Below, in pieces: positions 6,840-14,935 of a DNA stretch of 64,000 bases. Location of the stretch: positions 9,357 to 73,356 of the forward strand of contig JAWXCK010000296.1 in the NCBI GenBank assembly GCA_034408855.1. Direction: 5' to 3'. Made by a program: the position numbers and the translations under genes. A model generated the notes under the pieces. The model was not told where the DNA came from and searched no databases. It worked only from the letters and a program-made list of their open reading frames with translations. Positions within the stretch are counted from its first letter, which is position 1. Each line of letters begins with the position of its first letter. The stretch comes from JAIYDQ01 sp034408855. Lineage in GTDB: Bacteria > Planctomycetota > Planctomycetia > Pirellulales > Pirellulaceae.

Positions 6840-9563
6840 TTAGGCTTCGATAGCAAGTTTGCGCAAGACGGTCGGAAGGATTCCTCCGTTGCGATAGTAA
6901 TCGATTTCAACCGGCGTATCGATCCGCACGACTGCCGAAAAGGATTTCTTGGTTCCATCAGGTGCTACGGCGTTGACTTCGATCGTACTTCGCGGCTTAA
7001 GATTATCGTCGAGAGAATCAAAGCTGAAGGTTTCATCGCCGGTTAGGCCGAGCGATTGAGCCGACTGGCCTTGAAAAAATTGTAGCGGCAGAACACCCAT
7101 ACCGACAAGATTGCTTCGGTGAATGCGTTCGTACGAGACCGCAATGACAGCTCGAACTCCAAGTAGGAGCGTTCCCTTAGCCGCCCAGTCGCGGCTGCTA
7201 CCGGTTCCATATTCGGCACCGGCCAAGATAACCAGCGGCGTTTTATCGGATTTATATCGGATGGCAGCGTCGTAGATCGACATCGTTTCACCGGTTGGAA
7301 GGTAGCGGGTTACACCACCTTCAATACCTGGCGTCATCATGTTGCGGATGCGGATATTGGCAAAGGTTCCACGGACCATCACACGATCGTTGCCGCGTCG
7401 GGCACCATAGCTATTGAAATCGCGGGCCGAGACACCTTGCTCCTGCAAGTACCGACCAGCCGGTCCATCTTTGGCAATCGAACCGGCCGGTGAAATATGA
7501 TCGGTCGTCACCGAATCACCGAGTACCGCTAGTACACGTGCAGCTCGGATCGGTGCAATCGGTCGAACTTCTTTGGTGAGTCCTTCGAGAAACGGTGGCC
7601 GTTGAATGTAGGTGCTCTTTCCATTCCACTGGTAAAGTTCGCCCGGCGTGATCGGAATACTATTCCAAGCTTCGTTATCGGTGAATGCGCTCTTATATTG
7701 GTGAACGAACATTTCTGGTTGAACAGCCATATCGATGGCTTGCTGGACTTCGGCGTGCGTTGGCCAAATCTCGCGGAAGTAAACCGGTTTGCCTTTGGTG
7801 TCCGTTCCGATCGGGTCTTTCTCGAAATCGATATCGACGGTGCCGGCAATTGCATACGCGACACACAAGGCGGGGCTCGCGAGATAGTTTGCTCGCGTCA
7901 GTGGATTGACTCGTCCTTCAAAGTTTCGATTGCCGCTGAGCACCGCCGCCGCAACCAAGTTGCCAGTATTGATGGCAGCCGCTACTGACTCGGGTAACGG
8001 CCCAGAGTTTCCAATGCAAGTCGTACAACCATATCCAACAACGTGGAAACCGAGATCGGCTAATGAATCAAGGACGCCAGCTTTTTGTAGATAATCGGTG
8101 ACAACTCGCGAGCCAGGCGCCAGCGAAGTTTTTACGTACGGCTTAACCTTTAAGCCTCGAGCGCTAGCTTTCTTGGCTAACAAACCTGCTCCCAGCATGA
8201 CCGACGGATTGCTCGTGTTGGTACACGACGTAATCGCTGCAATGACAACGGCACCGTGGCTGATATCGACGGTGTCACCGTTATTGTGAACGGTCGCCGT
8301 ACTGGTAAGTTGTTCGGATGTTAATCCAAAGCCTCGATCGGCGATTGGGGCCGATAGCGATTTACTGAACGATTGCTGCAACGATTTGAGCGGCACGCGA
8401 TCTTGCGGGCGTTTCGGTCCAGCCAGCGAAGGCTCGATGGTCGATAGATCGAGTTTCATAGTCTTGGAGTAAACAATATTCGAAGGTTCATTGGTGCGGA
8501 ATAAACCTTGTTCTTTCATGTAGCGTTCTACGAGACTAACCAACGATGCGCTGCGACCGGTTCGTCGCATGTAGTTGAGCGTTTCGTTGTCGACAGGAAA
8601 GAATCCCATTGTCGCTCCATATTCGGGAGCCATGTTGGCGATGGTTGCTCGATCGGCTAGCGGCATACCTAATATTCCGCTGCCGAAGAACTCGACAAAT
8701 TTATTGACGACCCCTTCTTTGCGAAGAATCTCAGTCACGCGAAGGACCATATCGGTTGCCGTCGCGCCGGCTGGCAATTGACCGGTCAATTCGAATCCGA
8801 CAACTTCGGGCATCAGCATGTAGAGCGGCTGTCCCAGCATGTTGGCTTCGGCTTCGATCCCTCCGACCCCCCAACCTAAAACACCGAGCCCATTAATCAT
8901 CGTCGTGTGACTATCGGTGCCGACGAGTGAGTCAGGATAAGCGACTGGTCCGATTGCATCTTTTCCAGTGAAGACAACGTTGGCTAGGAACTCGAGGTTG
9001 ACTTGATGGACAATACCGGTATTGGGAGGGACAACGCGGAAATTGTCGAGGGCTTGCTGTCCCCATCGCAGAAATTCGTAGCGTTCCTTGTTGCGTTCGA
9101 ATTCAATTTCGACGTTTCGAGCCAAAGAATCGTTGCTTCCAAAGTAATCGACTTGGACCGAATGATCGATAACCAGATCGACTGGGATCAACGGATTGAT
9201 CTTCTTGGGATCGCCGCCGAGAGTCCGCATTCCGTCGCGCATGGCGGCCAAGTCGACGACGCAGGGAACGCCGGTAAAATCCTGAAGGACGACCCGGGCA
9301 GGTTTGAACGGAATTTCAAGCTCGGCTGGCTTGGCCGCTTGCCATCGAGCGAGATTCGTCACATCGTCTTGCGTGACTTCGTATCCATCGCACGATCGCA
9401 GCACGGCTTCCAAGAGAATTCGAATGGAATACGGCAGTTTTGAAATCGCAGCGATTCCTTGATCTTCAAGGCGGCTTAAGCGATAGATCCCAAGATTGCC
9501 ATCGGGCGTAGCAAGCGTATCGCGGGCACCGAACGGATTGGAAAGGCGATTGACTGTCGACAT
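6840..9563 (-). CDS. acnA: Aconitate hydratase A (4Fe-4S)
   Basis: The TCA-cycle enzyme interconverting citrate and isocitrate via cis-aconitate. It has 907 residues, normal for the AcnA/IRP1 type. The [4Fe-4S] ligands are visible in AITSCTNTSNPSVMLGAG and GYGCTTCIGNSGPL. The N-terminal DFTGVPCVVDLAAMRD and DLVIDHSVQVD, the VGTDSHTTMINGLGVLGWGVGG block and the C-terminal swivelling domain (AEYGTGSSRDWAAKG) are all present. The start is the ATG at 9561-9563. Unusually, the eight bases directly upstream on the coding strand are all C, and no Shine-Dalgarno is visible. It heads a minus-strand run that includes mtnBDC and tex. Confidence 0.97.
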   Translation of the reverse strand: MSTVNRLSNPFGARDTLATPDGNLGIYRLSRLEDQGIAAISKLPYSIRILLEAVLRSCDGYEVTQDDVTNLARWQAAKPAELEIPFKPARVVLQDFTGVPCVVDLAAMRDGMRTLGGDPKKINPLIPVDLVIDHSVQVDYFGSNDSLARNVEIEFERNKERYEFLRWGQQALDNFRVVPPNTGIVHQVNLEFLANVVFTGKDAIGPVAYPDSLVGTDSHTTMINGLGVLGWGVGGIEAEANMLGQPLYMLMPEVVGFELTGQLPAGATATDMVLRVTEILRKEGVVNKFVEFFGSGILGMPLADRATIANMAPEYGATMGFFPVDNETLNYMRRTGRSASLVSLVERYMKEQGLFRTNEPSNIVYSKTMKLDLSTIEPSLAGPKRPQDRVPLKSLQQSFSKSLSAPIADRGFGLTSEQLTSTATVHNNGDTVDISHGAVVIAAITSCTNTSNPSVMLGAGLLAKKASARGLKVKPYVKTSLAPGSRVVTDYLQKAGVLDSLADLGFHVVGYGCTTCIGNSGPLPESVAAAINTGNLVAAAVLSGNRNFEGRVNPLTRANYLASPALCVAYAIAGTVDIDFEKDPIGTDTKGKPVYFREIWPTHAEVQQAIDMAVQPEMFVHQYKSAFTDNEAWNSIPITPGELYQWNGKSTYIQRPPFLEGLTKEVRPIAPIRAARVLAVLGDSVTTDHISPAGSIAKDGPAGRYLQEQGVSARDFNSYGARRGNDRVMVRGTFANIRIRNMMTPGIEGGVTRYLPTGETMSIYDAAIRYKSDKTPLVILAGAEYGTGSSRDWAAKGTLLLGVRAVIAVSYERIHRSNLVGMGVLPLQFFQGQSAQSLGLTGDETFSFDSLDDNLKPRSTIEVNAVAPDGTKKSFSAVVRIDTPVEIDYYRNGGILPTVLRKLAIEA

Positions 9564-9571
9564 GGGGGGGG
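9564..9571 (-). other. Eight-base homopolymer immediately upstream of the acnA start codon
   Basis: An uninterrupted run of eight G on the plus strand (C on the coding strand) abuts the acnA ATG, where the ribosome-binding spacer would be. Such tracts are prone to slippage, so length variation could change initiation efficiency. No Shine-Dalgarno accompanies it. Confidence 0.6.
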
Positions 9572-9804
9572 CTTTTGCGTGAAAAAACTGTGAAGCACCT
9601 TAAAACTTCTGAGGATTGTAACTCCTCTGGTTGCCGTTGTCAGGCGACGTTGCCCCAATGTTCAAATAGGTGGACTTGGGGGTTTATTCTAGATAATCCG
9701 AAAGCTCTGCGGATTACGGTCGTGTCGGTTCGATCAACTATTCTGTTCGAACAAAATATTCCTACAAAGTTCCGACTATGGATTTACGACAAAAAGGTGC
9801 TGGA

Positions 9805-10701
9805 ATGCGAAAAGTATCGTTCACCTACGCGAAGCTAGCCATTGCAAGCCTCTGTTTAGTTAGCTTTCAGGCCCCTAATGTTTTGGCTGATTGCGGTTGC
9901 GAGCGCTGTGCACCGACTAGCTGCAGTTCATGCGATGCGTGCATGCCGACCTTGAAAATCAAAGGCCTTGGTAACGGATTGCTCGACTATCTCGACAAGG
10001 CGACGCCGTGTTTTGAAATCAATCTATTCCACTCGCGGTCGTCATGCTTAAGTTGCGATTCGAAGAGCTGCGATTCTCTTCCAGAGAATTCTCGGGGAAC
10101 CTGCACCTGTTCGGCGTGCATGAATGGCAATTCCATGTTGGAGGAATCGACCATCGAGTTCGAATCTAGTCCAATGTCGTCGGCGAGACCGCTCTATTCG
10201 GGCTCTTCGGAATATTTTCAATCGGATGCGACCAATACGATTGAAGCACCTCTGGTTCCGGTTCCTACGCCTGATCCGATCGCGTCTCCGCCTTCAAGTC
10301 ATCCTACGAAAGCTCCCGCCAAAGTCAAGCCTGGCAATCCTTTTTTGGATGAAGCGTTGTTTGTTCCTAAAAGCCTATCGCCTACGAGAGTGGAACTCAG
10401 TTCGAGCACTTCAACGAGAAAAAATCGAAGCGCTAGCGAAATTGCTTCTTCGAACAGCAACGTTCATGATCCGATCGCGACACCGAAAGAATCTCATGCT
10501 CTCATCGTTTCGGACCAGACACCTTCGATTGTCAAGCAAGAAGTCTTCGTGCGTAAGTCCGGATTAAGACCGTTTCCGAACAGCGTTAAATTGGCTCCAC
10601 TAGCCGAATCATCTGCTGGTGCGGGCAACGCGAATTCGAATGCTCAGGTAATTACTGCTGGCGCAGTCCTAATGCGAGCGGAATCGCAGTTCGCTCGATA
10701 G
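9805..10701 (+). CDS. Exported cysteine-rich protein, unknown function
   Basis: A 298-residue protein with a signal peptide (about residues 1-29, MRKVSFTYAKLAIASLCLVSF then VLADC). The mature N-terminus has many Cys residues in CxxC-like spacing (CGCERCAPTSCSSCDACMP, then SCLSCDSKSCDS and CTCSACM; about residues 30-115). After this comes a Ser/Pro-rich, low-complexity linker and no further obvious domain. The ATG at 9805 has AAGG 7 nt upstream; an ATG at 9778 adds nine residues but has no Shine-Dalgarno. It is transcribed divergently from acnA across a ~240-bp gap. The Cys pairs may bind metal or form disulfides outside the cytoplasm; I do not recognise a family. Confidence 0.72.
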   Translation: MRKVSFTYAKLAIASLCLVSFQAPNVLADCGCERCAPTSCSSCDACMPTLKIKGLGNGLLDYLDKATPCFEINLFHSRSSCLSCDSKSCDSLPENSRGTCTCSACMNGNSMLEESTIEFESSPMSSARPLYSGSSEYFQSDATNTIEAPLVPVPTPDPIASPPSSHPTKAPAKVKPGNPFLDEALFVPKSLSPTRVELSSSTSTRKNRSASEIASSNSNVHDPIATPKESHALIVSDQTPSIVKQEVFVRKSGLRPFPNSVKLAPLAESSAGAGNANSNAQVITAGAVLMRAESQFAR

Positions 10702-10747
10702 TCTAACGCCACGCATATCTTGGCATAATTTCGATTCTTGGCAGCGT

Positions 10748-10775
10748 CGAGACGGACATCCCGCAGTCCGTCTCG
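10748..10775. terminator. Perfect 10-bp hairpin after the cysteine-rich protein
   Basis: CGAGACGGAC, an 8-nt loop, then GTCCGTCTCG, 46 bp past the preceding stop codon. No T-run follows, so termination is inferred from position only. The rest of the 353-bp gap before pyrB (10702-11054) contains GC-rich segments such as CGGCGCGAGCCGTCCGGTGG that look like dispersed intergenic repeat, and no supportable gene. CCGTCTCGATGTT recurs near 10950. Confidence 0.45.
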
Positions 10776-11054
10776 ATGTTGTTGAGTTCGTCGTCGGATG
10801 ATGCAAGTCCAAAGCCACTGACTTTCGTAGCGAAACGGCGCGAGCCGTCCGGTGGAAGCGAAGAAAACATTTGGACATACACAGCCCGCTTGTGCCGCAC
10901 CGCTACAAAATCGACCCAAATATCGCGAAAGTGAGCGGCATTCGGTTAACGCCGTCTCGATGTTCCTGGCTCTGTCGATTAGAATCTCGTTCGTGGCAGC
11001 TTCGAATCCGTTGTCACTAAGAATCCACCAAGAGCCGTCTTGATTAGCGAGAAT

Positions 11055-12014
11055 ATGACTTTTGCGTTTTCATCGTCGTTGCCCGAACAATGGAAGCATC
11101 GCCATTTGCTCGGTTTAGAAAACCTCTCGGCCGACGAAATCACGCTGATTCTCGATCTTGCCGAGCACCTGCATACGGCAACCGAAGGGGGGCGAGTCAA
11201 GCTGGATTTGCTCAAAGGGAGAACGGTTGCCAATCTCTTTTTCGAAAACAGCACACGAACTCGCAATAGCTTTTCATTAGCCGCAAAAAGATTGGGCGCG
11301 GATACCGTCGAGTTTTCCTCGTCAGGTTCGAGTGTTTCCAAAGGTGAAACCTTTATCGACACGGCCAAAACCATCGAGGCGATGGGAGTCGATGCCGTGG
11401 TCGTTCGGCACGCTACTCCGGGGACACCACACTTGTTGGCTCGGCATCTCGAAGCGGCGGTAATCAATGCGGGCGATGGTCCGCACGAACATCCGACGCA
11501 AGGGCTATTGGATCTTTGCACAATACGACAAAAGCGAGGCAGTCTCGAGGGCCTGACGGTCGCCTTGGTCGGTGATATTGCGCATAGTCGAACCGCTCGA
11601 TCGAATATCTGGGGGCTTTTAAAACTAGGCGCTAAACCAATTGTTTGCGGACCGGCGACGTTGGTCTCGAAAACTTGGGAAAAATTTGGTGTCGAAGTCG
11701 CTTATAGCCTCGATGAAATTCTGCCGCGATGCGATGTTCTCAATCTGTTGCGGATTCAGTTTGAACGGCAAGCGATCCGACCATTTCCATCGGTTCACGA
11801 GTACGCCCTGCTTTATGCGATGACCAACGAACGCATGAAGCGAAGCAAGCCCGACATTCTGATTATGGCGCCGGGCCCGATAAATCGCGGCGTCGAATTG
11901 ACGCCCGAGGTCGCCGACGGACCACATTCGGTGATCCTCAAGCAAGTGACAAACGGCATTTCGATTCGCATGGCGGTCCTGTGGTTGTTGCTTGGAAAGA
12001 AGGGCGTTCGATGA
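11055..12014 (+). CDS. pyrB: Aspartate carbamoyltransferase, catalytic chain
   Basis: Second step of pyrimidine synthesis: carbamoyl phosphate plus aspartate gives N-carbamoyl-aspartate. Carbamoyl-phosphate binding residues are in FFENSTRTRNSF (about residues 55-66) and GPHEHPTQGLLDL (about 145-157). The aspartate-domain signature is in LNLLRIQFERQ. It is 319 residues from the ATG at 11055; an in-frame TTG at 11040 would add five residues. No pyrI regulatory chain gene is present. The stop overlaps the next start as ATGA. The coupled downstream gene is a dihydroorotase homologue without metal ligands, the arrangement known from Pseudomonas-type PyrB-PyrC' complexes. Confidence 0.96.
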   Translation: MTFAFSSSLPEQWKHRHLLGLENLSADEITLILDLAEHLHTATEGGRVKLDLLKGRTVANLFFENSTRTRNSFSLAAKRLGADTVEFSSSGSSVSKGETFIDTAKTIEAMGVDAVVVRHATPGTPHLLARHLEAAVINAGDGPHEHPTQGLLDLCTIRQKRGSLEGLTVALVGDIAHSRTARSNIWGLLKLGAKPIVCGPATLVSKTWEKFGVEVAYSLDEILPRCDVLNLLRIQFERQAIRPFPSVHEYALLYAMTNERMKRSKPDILIMAPGPINRGVELTPEVADGPHSVILKQVTNGISIRMAVLWLLLGKKGVR

Positions 12015-13303
12015 ACAATTCTTGGTTAATCGAGAATGCGAGGTGGATTGATCCGTCCGTTGGCTTGGATCGTGTCGGTCGATTGCTAATCCAGGACGGT
12101 CGGTTTGCCGGATTGGATTGTCGAGATGGCGATCTTCCCAAGGGCATACAGCACATCGATGCACGCGGTCTGATTGGCGGACCAGGTTTTGTCGATCTCG
12201 GAACGATCTTCGGTGAACCAGGACGCGAAGAAGATGAGACGCTGACAACGGGCCTGCATTCGGCTTTGGCCGGTGGTTTTACTTCGATCGCCATGTCGTC
12301 AAGTACCGAACCACCGATCGATTCGGCAGCCAGTGTCCAGTTTGTGTTGCAAAAAGCGGCTCGAGCGTCGCTGGCAAAACTCTATCCATTAGGTTGTGTT
12401 AGCAAGGAACGAAAAGGTGAAGAGCTTGCTGAAATCGGATCGTTGGTTGAATCAGGCGTTGTAGCACTTAGCGATGCACCGCGCTCGATCGACAATACGG
12501 CACTGATGCGACGAGCGTTAGAGTATTGCTCGATGTTTGATCGACCGCTACTTGCTCATCCCGAAGTCATGTCGTTGTCGCGAGGCGGCGTGATGCATGA
12601 AGACATGACGCAACTTGTTTTAGGCTTGCCGCCGATGCCGGCGGAAGCCGAGGATTTGGCGACCGCTCGCGATCTACGCTTGGTCGAAGCGACGGGTGGG
12701 CGCTTGCACTTGCTGAGTATTTCAACCAGCGGGAGCGTCGATTTGTGCCGCGGAGCCCGCGGACGGCATCTTCCGTTCACCGCAGGAATCTATATTGCCA
12801 ACGCGCACATGCTCGATGAACAATTAAAATCGTTCGATGCCAACTGCAAGATTAATCCTCCGATGCGATCGGCGTCGCATATCGCCGCATGTTTGGCTGG
12901 TTTAGCGGATGGAACGATCGATATTATTTCGAGCGGCCATCGACCTTGTTCGCTCGAAAAGAAAATGCAGGAACTCGATGCCGCCCCGTTCGGAATGGTC
13001 TCGTTGGAAACAACCCTCGGGCAAGTCGTGACTCATCTGATTCGACCGGGGGTTCTCGATTGGTCGGCAGCGTTTGCGAAGCTAAGTTTGAATCCAGCAA
13101 AATTGCTTGGCATCGACGCTGGATCTCTCGCGCCGGGTAAGCCGGCAGATCTGGTACTCATCGATCCCGATCAAAGCTGGACGGTCGACGCGCCGGCCAT
13201 GAAAACGAAGGCTTACAATACGCCGCTTCAGGGAACCGAATTGCACGGAATGGTCATCGCCAGTTTTGTCGATGGAGAACGGCGCTACAAAAAGGGCGAT
13301 TGA
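12011..13303 (+). CDS. Dihydroorotase-like protein lacking zinc ligands (PyrC'/PyrX type)
   Basis: A 430-residue amidohydrolase-fold protein aligned end to end with class I dihydroorotase, starting at an ATG that overlaps the pyrB stop (ATGA). The framework is kept (GGPGFVDLGTIFGEPGREEDET, LAGGFTSIAM, C-terminal NPAKLLGI...GSLAPGKPADLVLIDP). The DxHxH motif, however, is replaced by DLGTIF, the usual HVST strand reads LLSIST, and the usual TDHAPH reads SSGHRPC. With these His and Asp residues gone it should not bind the binuclear zinc site or hydrolyse dihydroorotate. By analogy with Pseudomonas PyrC', I infer a structural partner of the aspartate carbamoyltransferase chain. An active pyrC should lie elsewhere in the genome. 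Confidence 0.88.
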   Translation: MNNSWLIENARWIDPSVGLDRVGRLLIQDGRFAGLDCRDGDLPKGIQHIDARGLIGGPGFVDLGTIFGEPGREEDETLTTGLHSALAGGFTSIAMSSSTEPPIDSAASVQFVLQKAARASLAKLYPLGCVSKERKGEELAEIGSLVESGVVALSDAPRSIDNTALMRRALEYCSMFDRPLLAHPEVMSLSRGGVMHEDMTQLVLGLPPMPAEAEDLATARDLRLVEATGGRLHLLSISTSGSVDLCRGARGRHLPFTAGIYIANAHMLDEQLKSFDANCKINPPMRSASHIAACLAGLADGTIDIISSGHRPCSLEKKMQELDAAPFGMVSLETTLGQVVTHLIRPGVLDWSAAFAKLSLNPAKLLGIDAGSLAPGKPADLVLIDPDQSWTVDAPAMKTKAYNTPLQGTELHGMVIASFVDGERRYKKGD

Positions 13304-13450
13304 AAGCAATGTATTGCCGATTTTTCCGGTGAAATCGGGATGGATTTTCAAGTTCATGGCGGCGGAATCTAGATTCAAGGGCCATTGTCGATTAGGCTAA
13401 AAGTTATTCTTGTCATCGATTCCTGCTCTTACGCACACCACGAAAACTCT

Positions 13451-14809
13451 ATGGCCAGCTACCTTTCATTAGAGGAATCCGCCAAACTCCTCGGGATTCC
13501 AGCGAACGAACTGATCGAAATGCGATCTCGCGGTGAAATTTTCGGATTTCGAGACGGTACAAGCTGGAAATTTAAAACCGATGAGATCGAACGCGTCCAG
13601 CGCGAATTGTCAGGCGATGTCCTGGATGATGCTGCCGGTGGATCGTCGATTTTGATTTCAGAGCGACAAGGTGGTTCCTCTAAAAGCGGTCTTGTCCTTG
13701 GCTCGGATGTAAAATCGAAATCCAGTAGTTCGAGCGACTTGGAATTAGATGCCGACTCGCCAGACTTCGAAAGCGACGTGGCGCTGGTTCCCGATCCGAG
13801 CAGCGGCAGTGGACTTCGCTTGGTCAATCGAAATGTACCGGTCCCAAGCGAAGGCGACGATGATGTTTTGAAGCTCGACGATGACGATAGCGAAATGGAG
13901 ATAGATGTCAGCTCACTGTCGCTCGGACTTGGTAGCGATTTGGGACTAGGCAGCGATTTGCAACTTGCAAGCGAAGAGCCTACAAAAAGCGGTAAAAGTG
14001 GTGCGGCAAAATCGTCGGGTAACGATTCCGACGTGATGGGTGGCTCTGATGCCAAGCTTCAATCGACATCGAAGGGTGGCTCGCCCGATTTCTTAAGACG
14101 ATCGGATAGCGATGGTGATATTTCGTTGGGCGATGAGATAAAACTTGCCATGGATGACAACGATGATCTGGTGCTGGGCAGCAATAGCGATATGGCCTTA
14201 AACGCTGATAGCGGTATTAACTTGATGGCGCCTTCGGATAGCGGATTGTCGCTCGAAGATGATCCGTTAGATCTTGCAGGCACGGGAATATCCGGACTCG
14301 ATCTTGGCGGTGCGAGCGGTAGCGACGTTGGCTCGGGAAGCGGCAGCGATATTCCGGCGGGCGGATCAGGTGCTGGATTGAGCGGAATCGATTTTTCTGC
14401 GGCCGAAGATTTTCAGCTTTCACCGTCCGACGGAATCGAAGTTGAAGAAGATAGCGGTTCGCAAGTCATTGAAATCGAAGACTCGACTGACCTGGGCGAC
14501 GGTTTTGGCAATCAAGGATTCGGGTTACCAGAGTCGGAGGGTGGCTTTACAGATGACGGATTAGGAGCCGGTGATTTATCGCCCAACTTGGGAGTTGCGG
14601 GAGCGGCTGTCATGCGAGGTTCACCCGAAGTGCCATTCGCATTTTGGCAAGTCTCGGTATTGCTGCTGATCCTTCTCATGCTTGGCTTATCCGGTCTCAT
14701 GGTAACCGACATTGTCCGAAATATGTGGTCGTGGAACGGCGAGTCCGACGCGAGCATCACGAGCTGGTTCACGAAGATGATCATCAACGCTGCCGGCATG
14801 CAGACCTAA
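13451..14809 (+). CDS. Excisionase-type helix-turn-helix protein with acidic Ser/Asp-rich linker and C-terminal membrane helix
   Basis: A 452-residue protein. Residues 1-55 (MASYLSLEESAKLLGIPANEL, then FGFRDGTSWKFKTDEIERVQ) form a MerR/excisionase-like winged helix that normally binds DNA. Residues ~60-385 are low complexity, dominated by Ser, Asp, Gly and Leu with repeated GSDLGLGSDLQL-like units. A single transmembrane helix follows near the C-terminus (FWQVSVLLLILLMLGLSGLMV, about residues 397-417). This would place a DNA-binding-like domain in the cytoplasm tethered to the inner membrane by a flexible acidic linker. The ATG at 13451 is chosen because the HTH begins there; upstream in-frame codons look non-coding. 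Function is unknown. It lies ~150 bp downstream of the pyrimidine genes. Confidence 0.75.
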   Translation: MASYLSLEESAKLLGIPANELIEMRSRGEIFGFRDGTSWKFKTDEIERVQRELSGDVLDDAAGGSSILISERQGGSSKSGLVLGSDVKSKSSSSSDLELDADSPDFESDVALVPDPSSGSGLRLVNRNVPVPSEGDDDVLKLDDDDSEMEIDVSSLSLGLGSDLGLGSDLQLASEEPTKSGKSGAAKSSGNDSDVMGGSDAKLQSTSKGGSPDFLRRSDSDGDISLGDEIKLAMDDNDDLVLGSNSDMALNADSGINLMAPSDSGLSLEDDPLDLAGTGISGLDLGGASGSDVGSGSGSDIPAGGSGAGLSGIDFSAAEDFQLSPSDGIEVEEDSGSQVIEIEDSTDLGDGFGNQGFGLPESEGGFTDDGLGAGDLSPNLGVAGAAVMRGSPEVPFAFWQVSVLLLILLMLGLSGLMVTDIVRNMWSWNGESDASITSWFTKMIINAAGMQT

Positions 14810-14935
14810 AGTCTTGCGTGTTGTACTCGCACTCGATCGAACATTCACCATCGTAAAGGGAACAAACGGCTTCGCCGAAAGCATTTTCTTAAGTTCTGAT
14901 TGCACGTCCGTCCTCCAATACTACGTCATTCGAAA

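Noticed and set aside
10644..10919. Minus-strand open frame of 91 codons after the cysteine-rich protein
   Set aside because: It reads through a GC-rich intergenic repeat and overlaps the 3' end of the plus-strand gene; no domain or ribosome-binding site.
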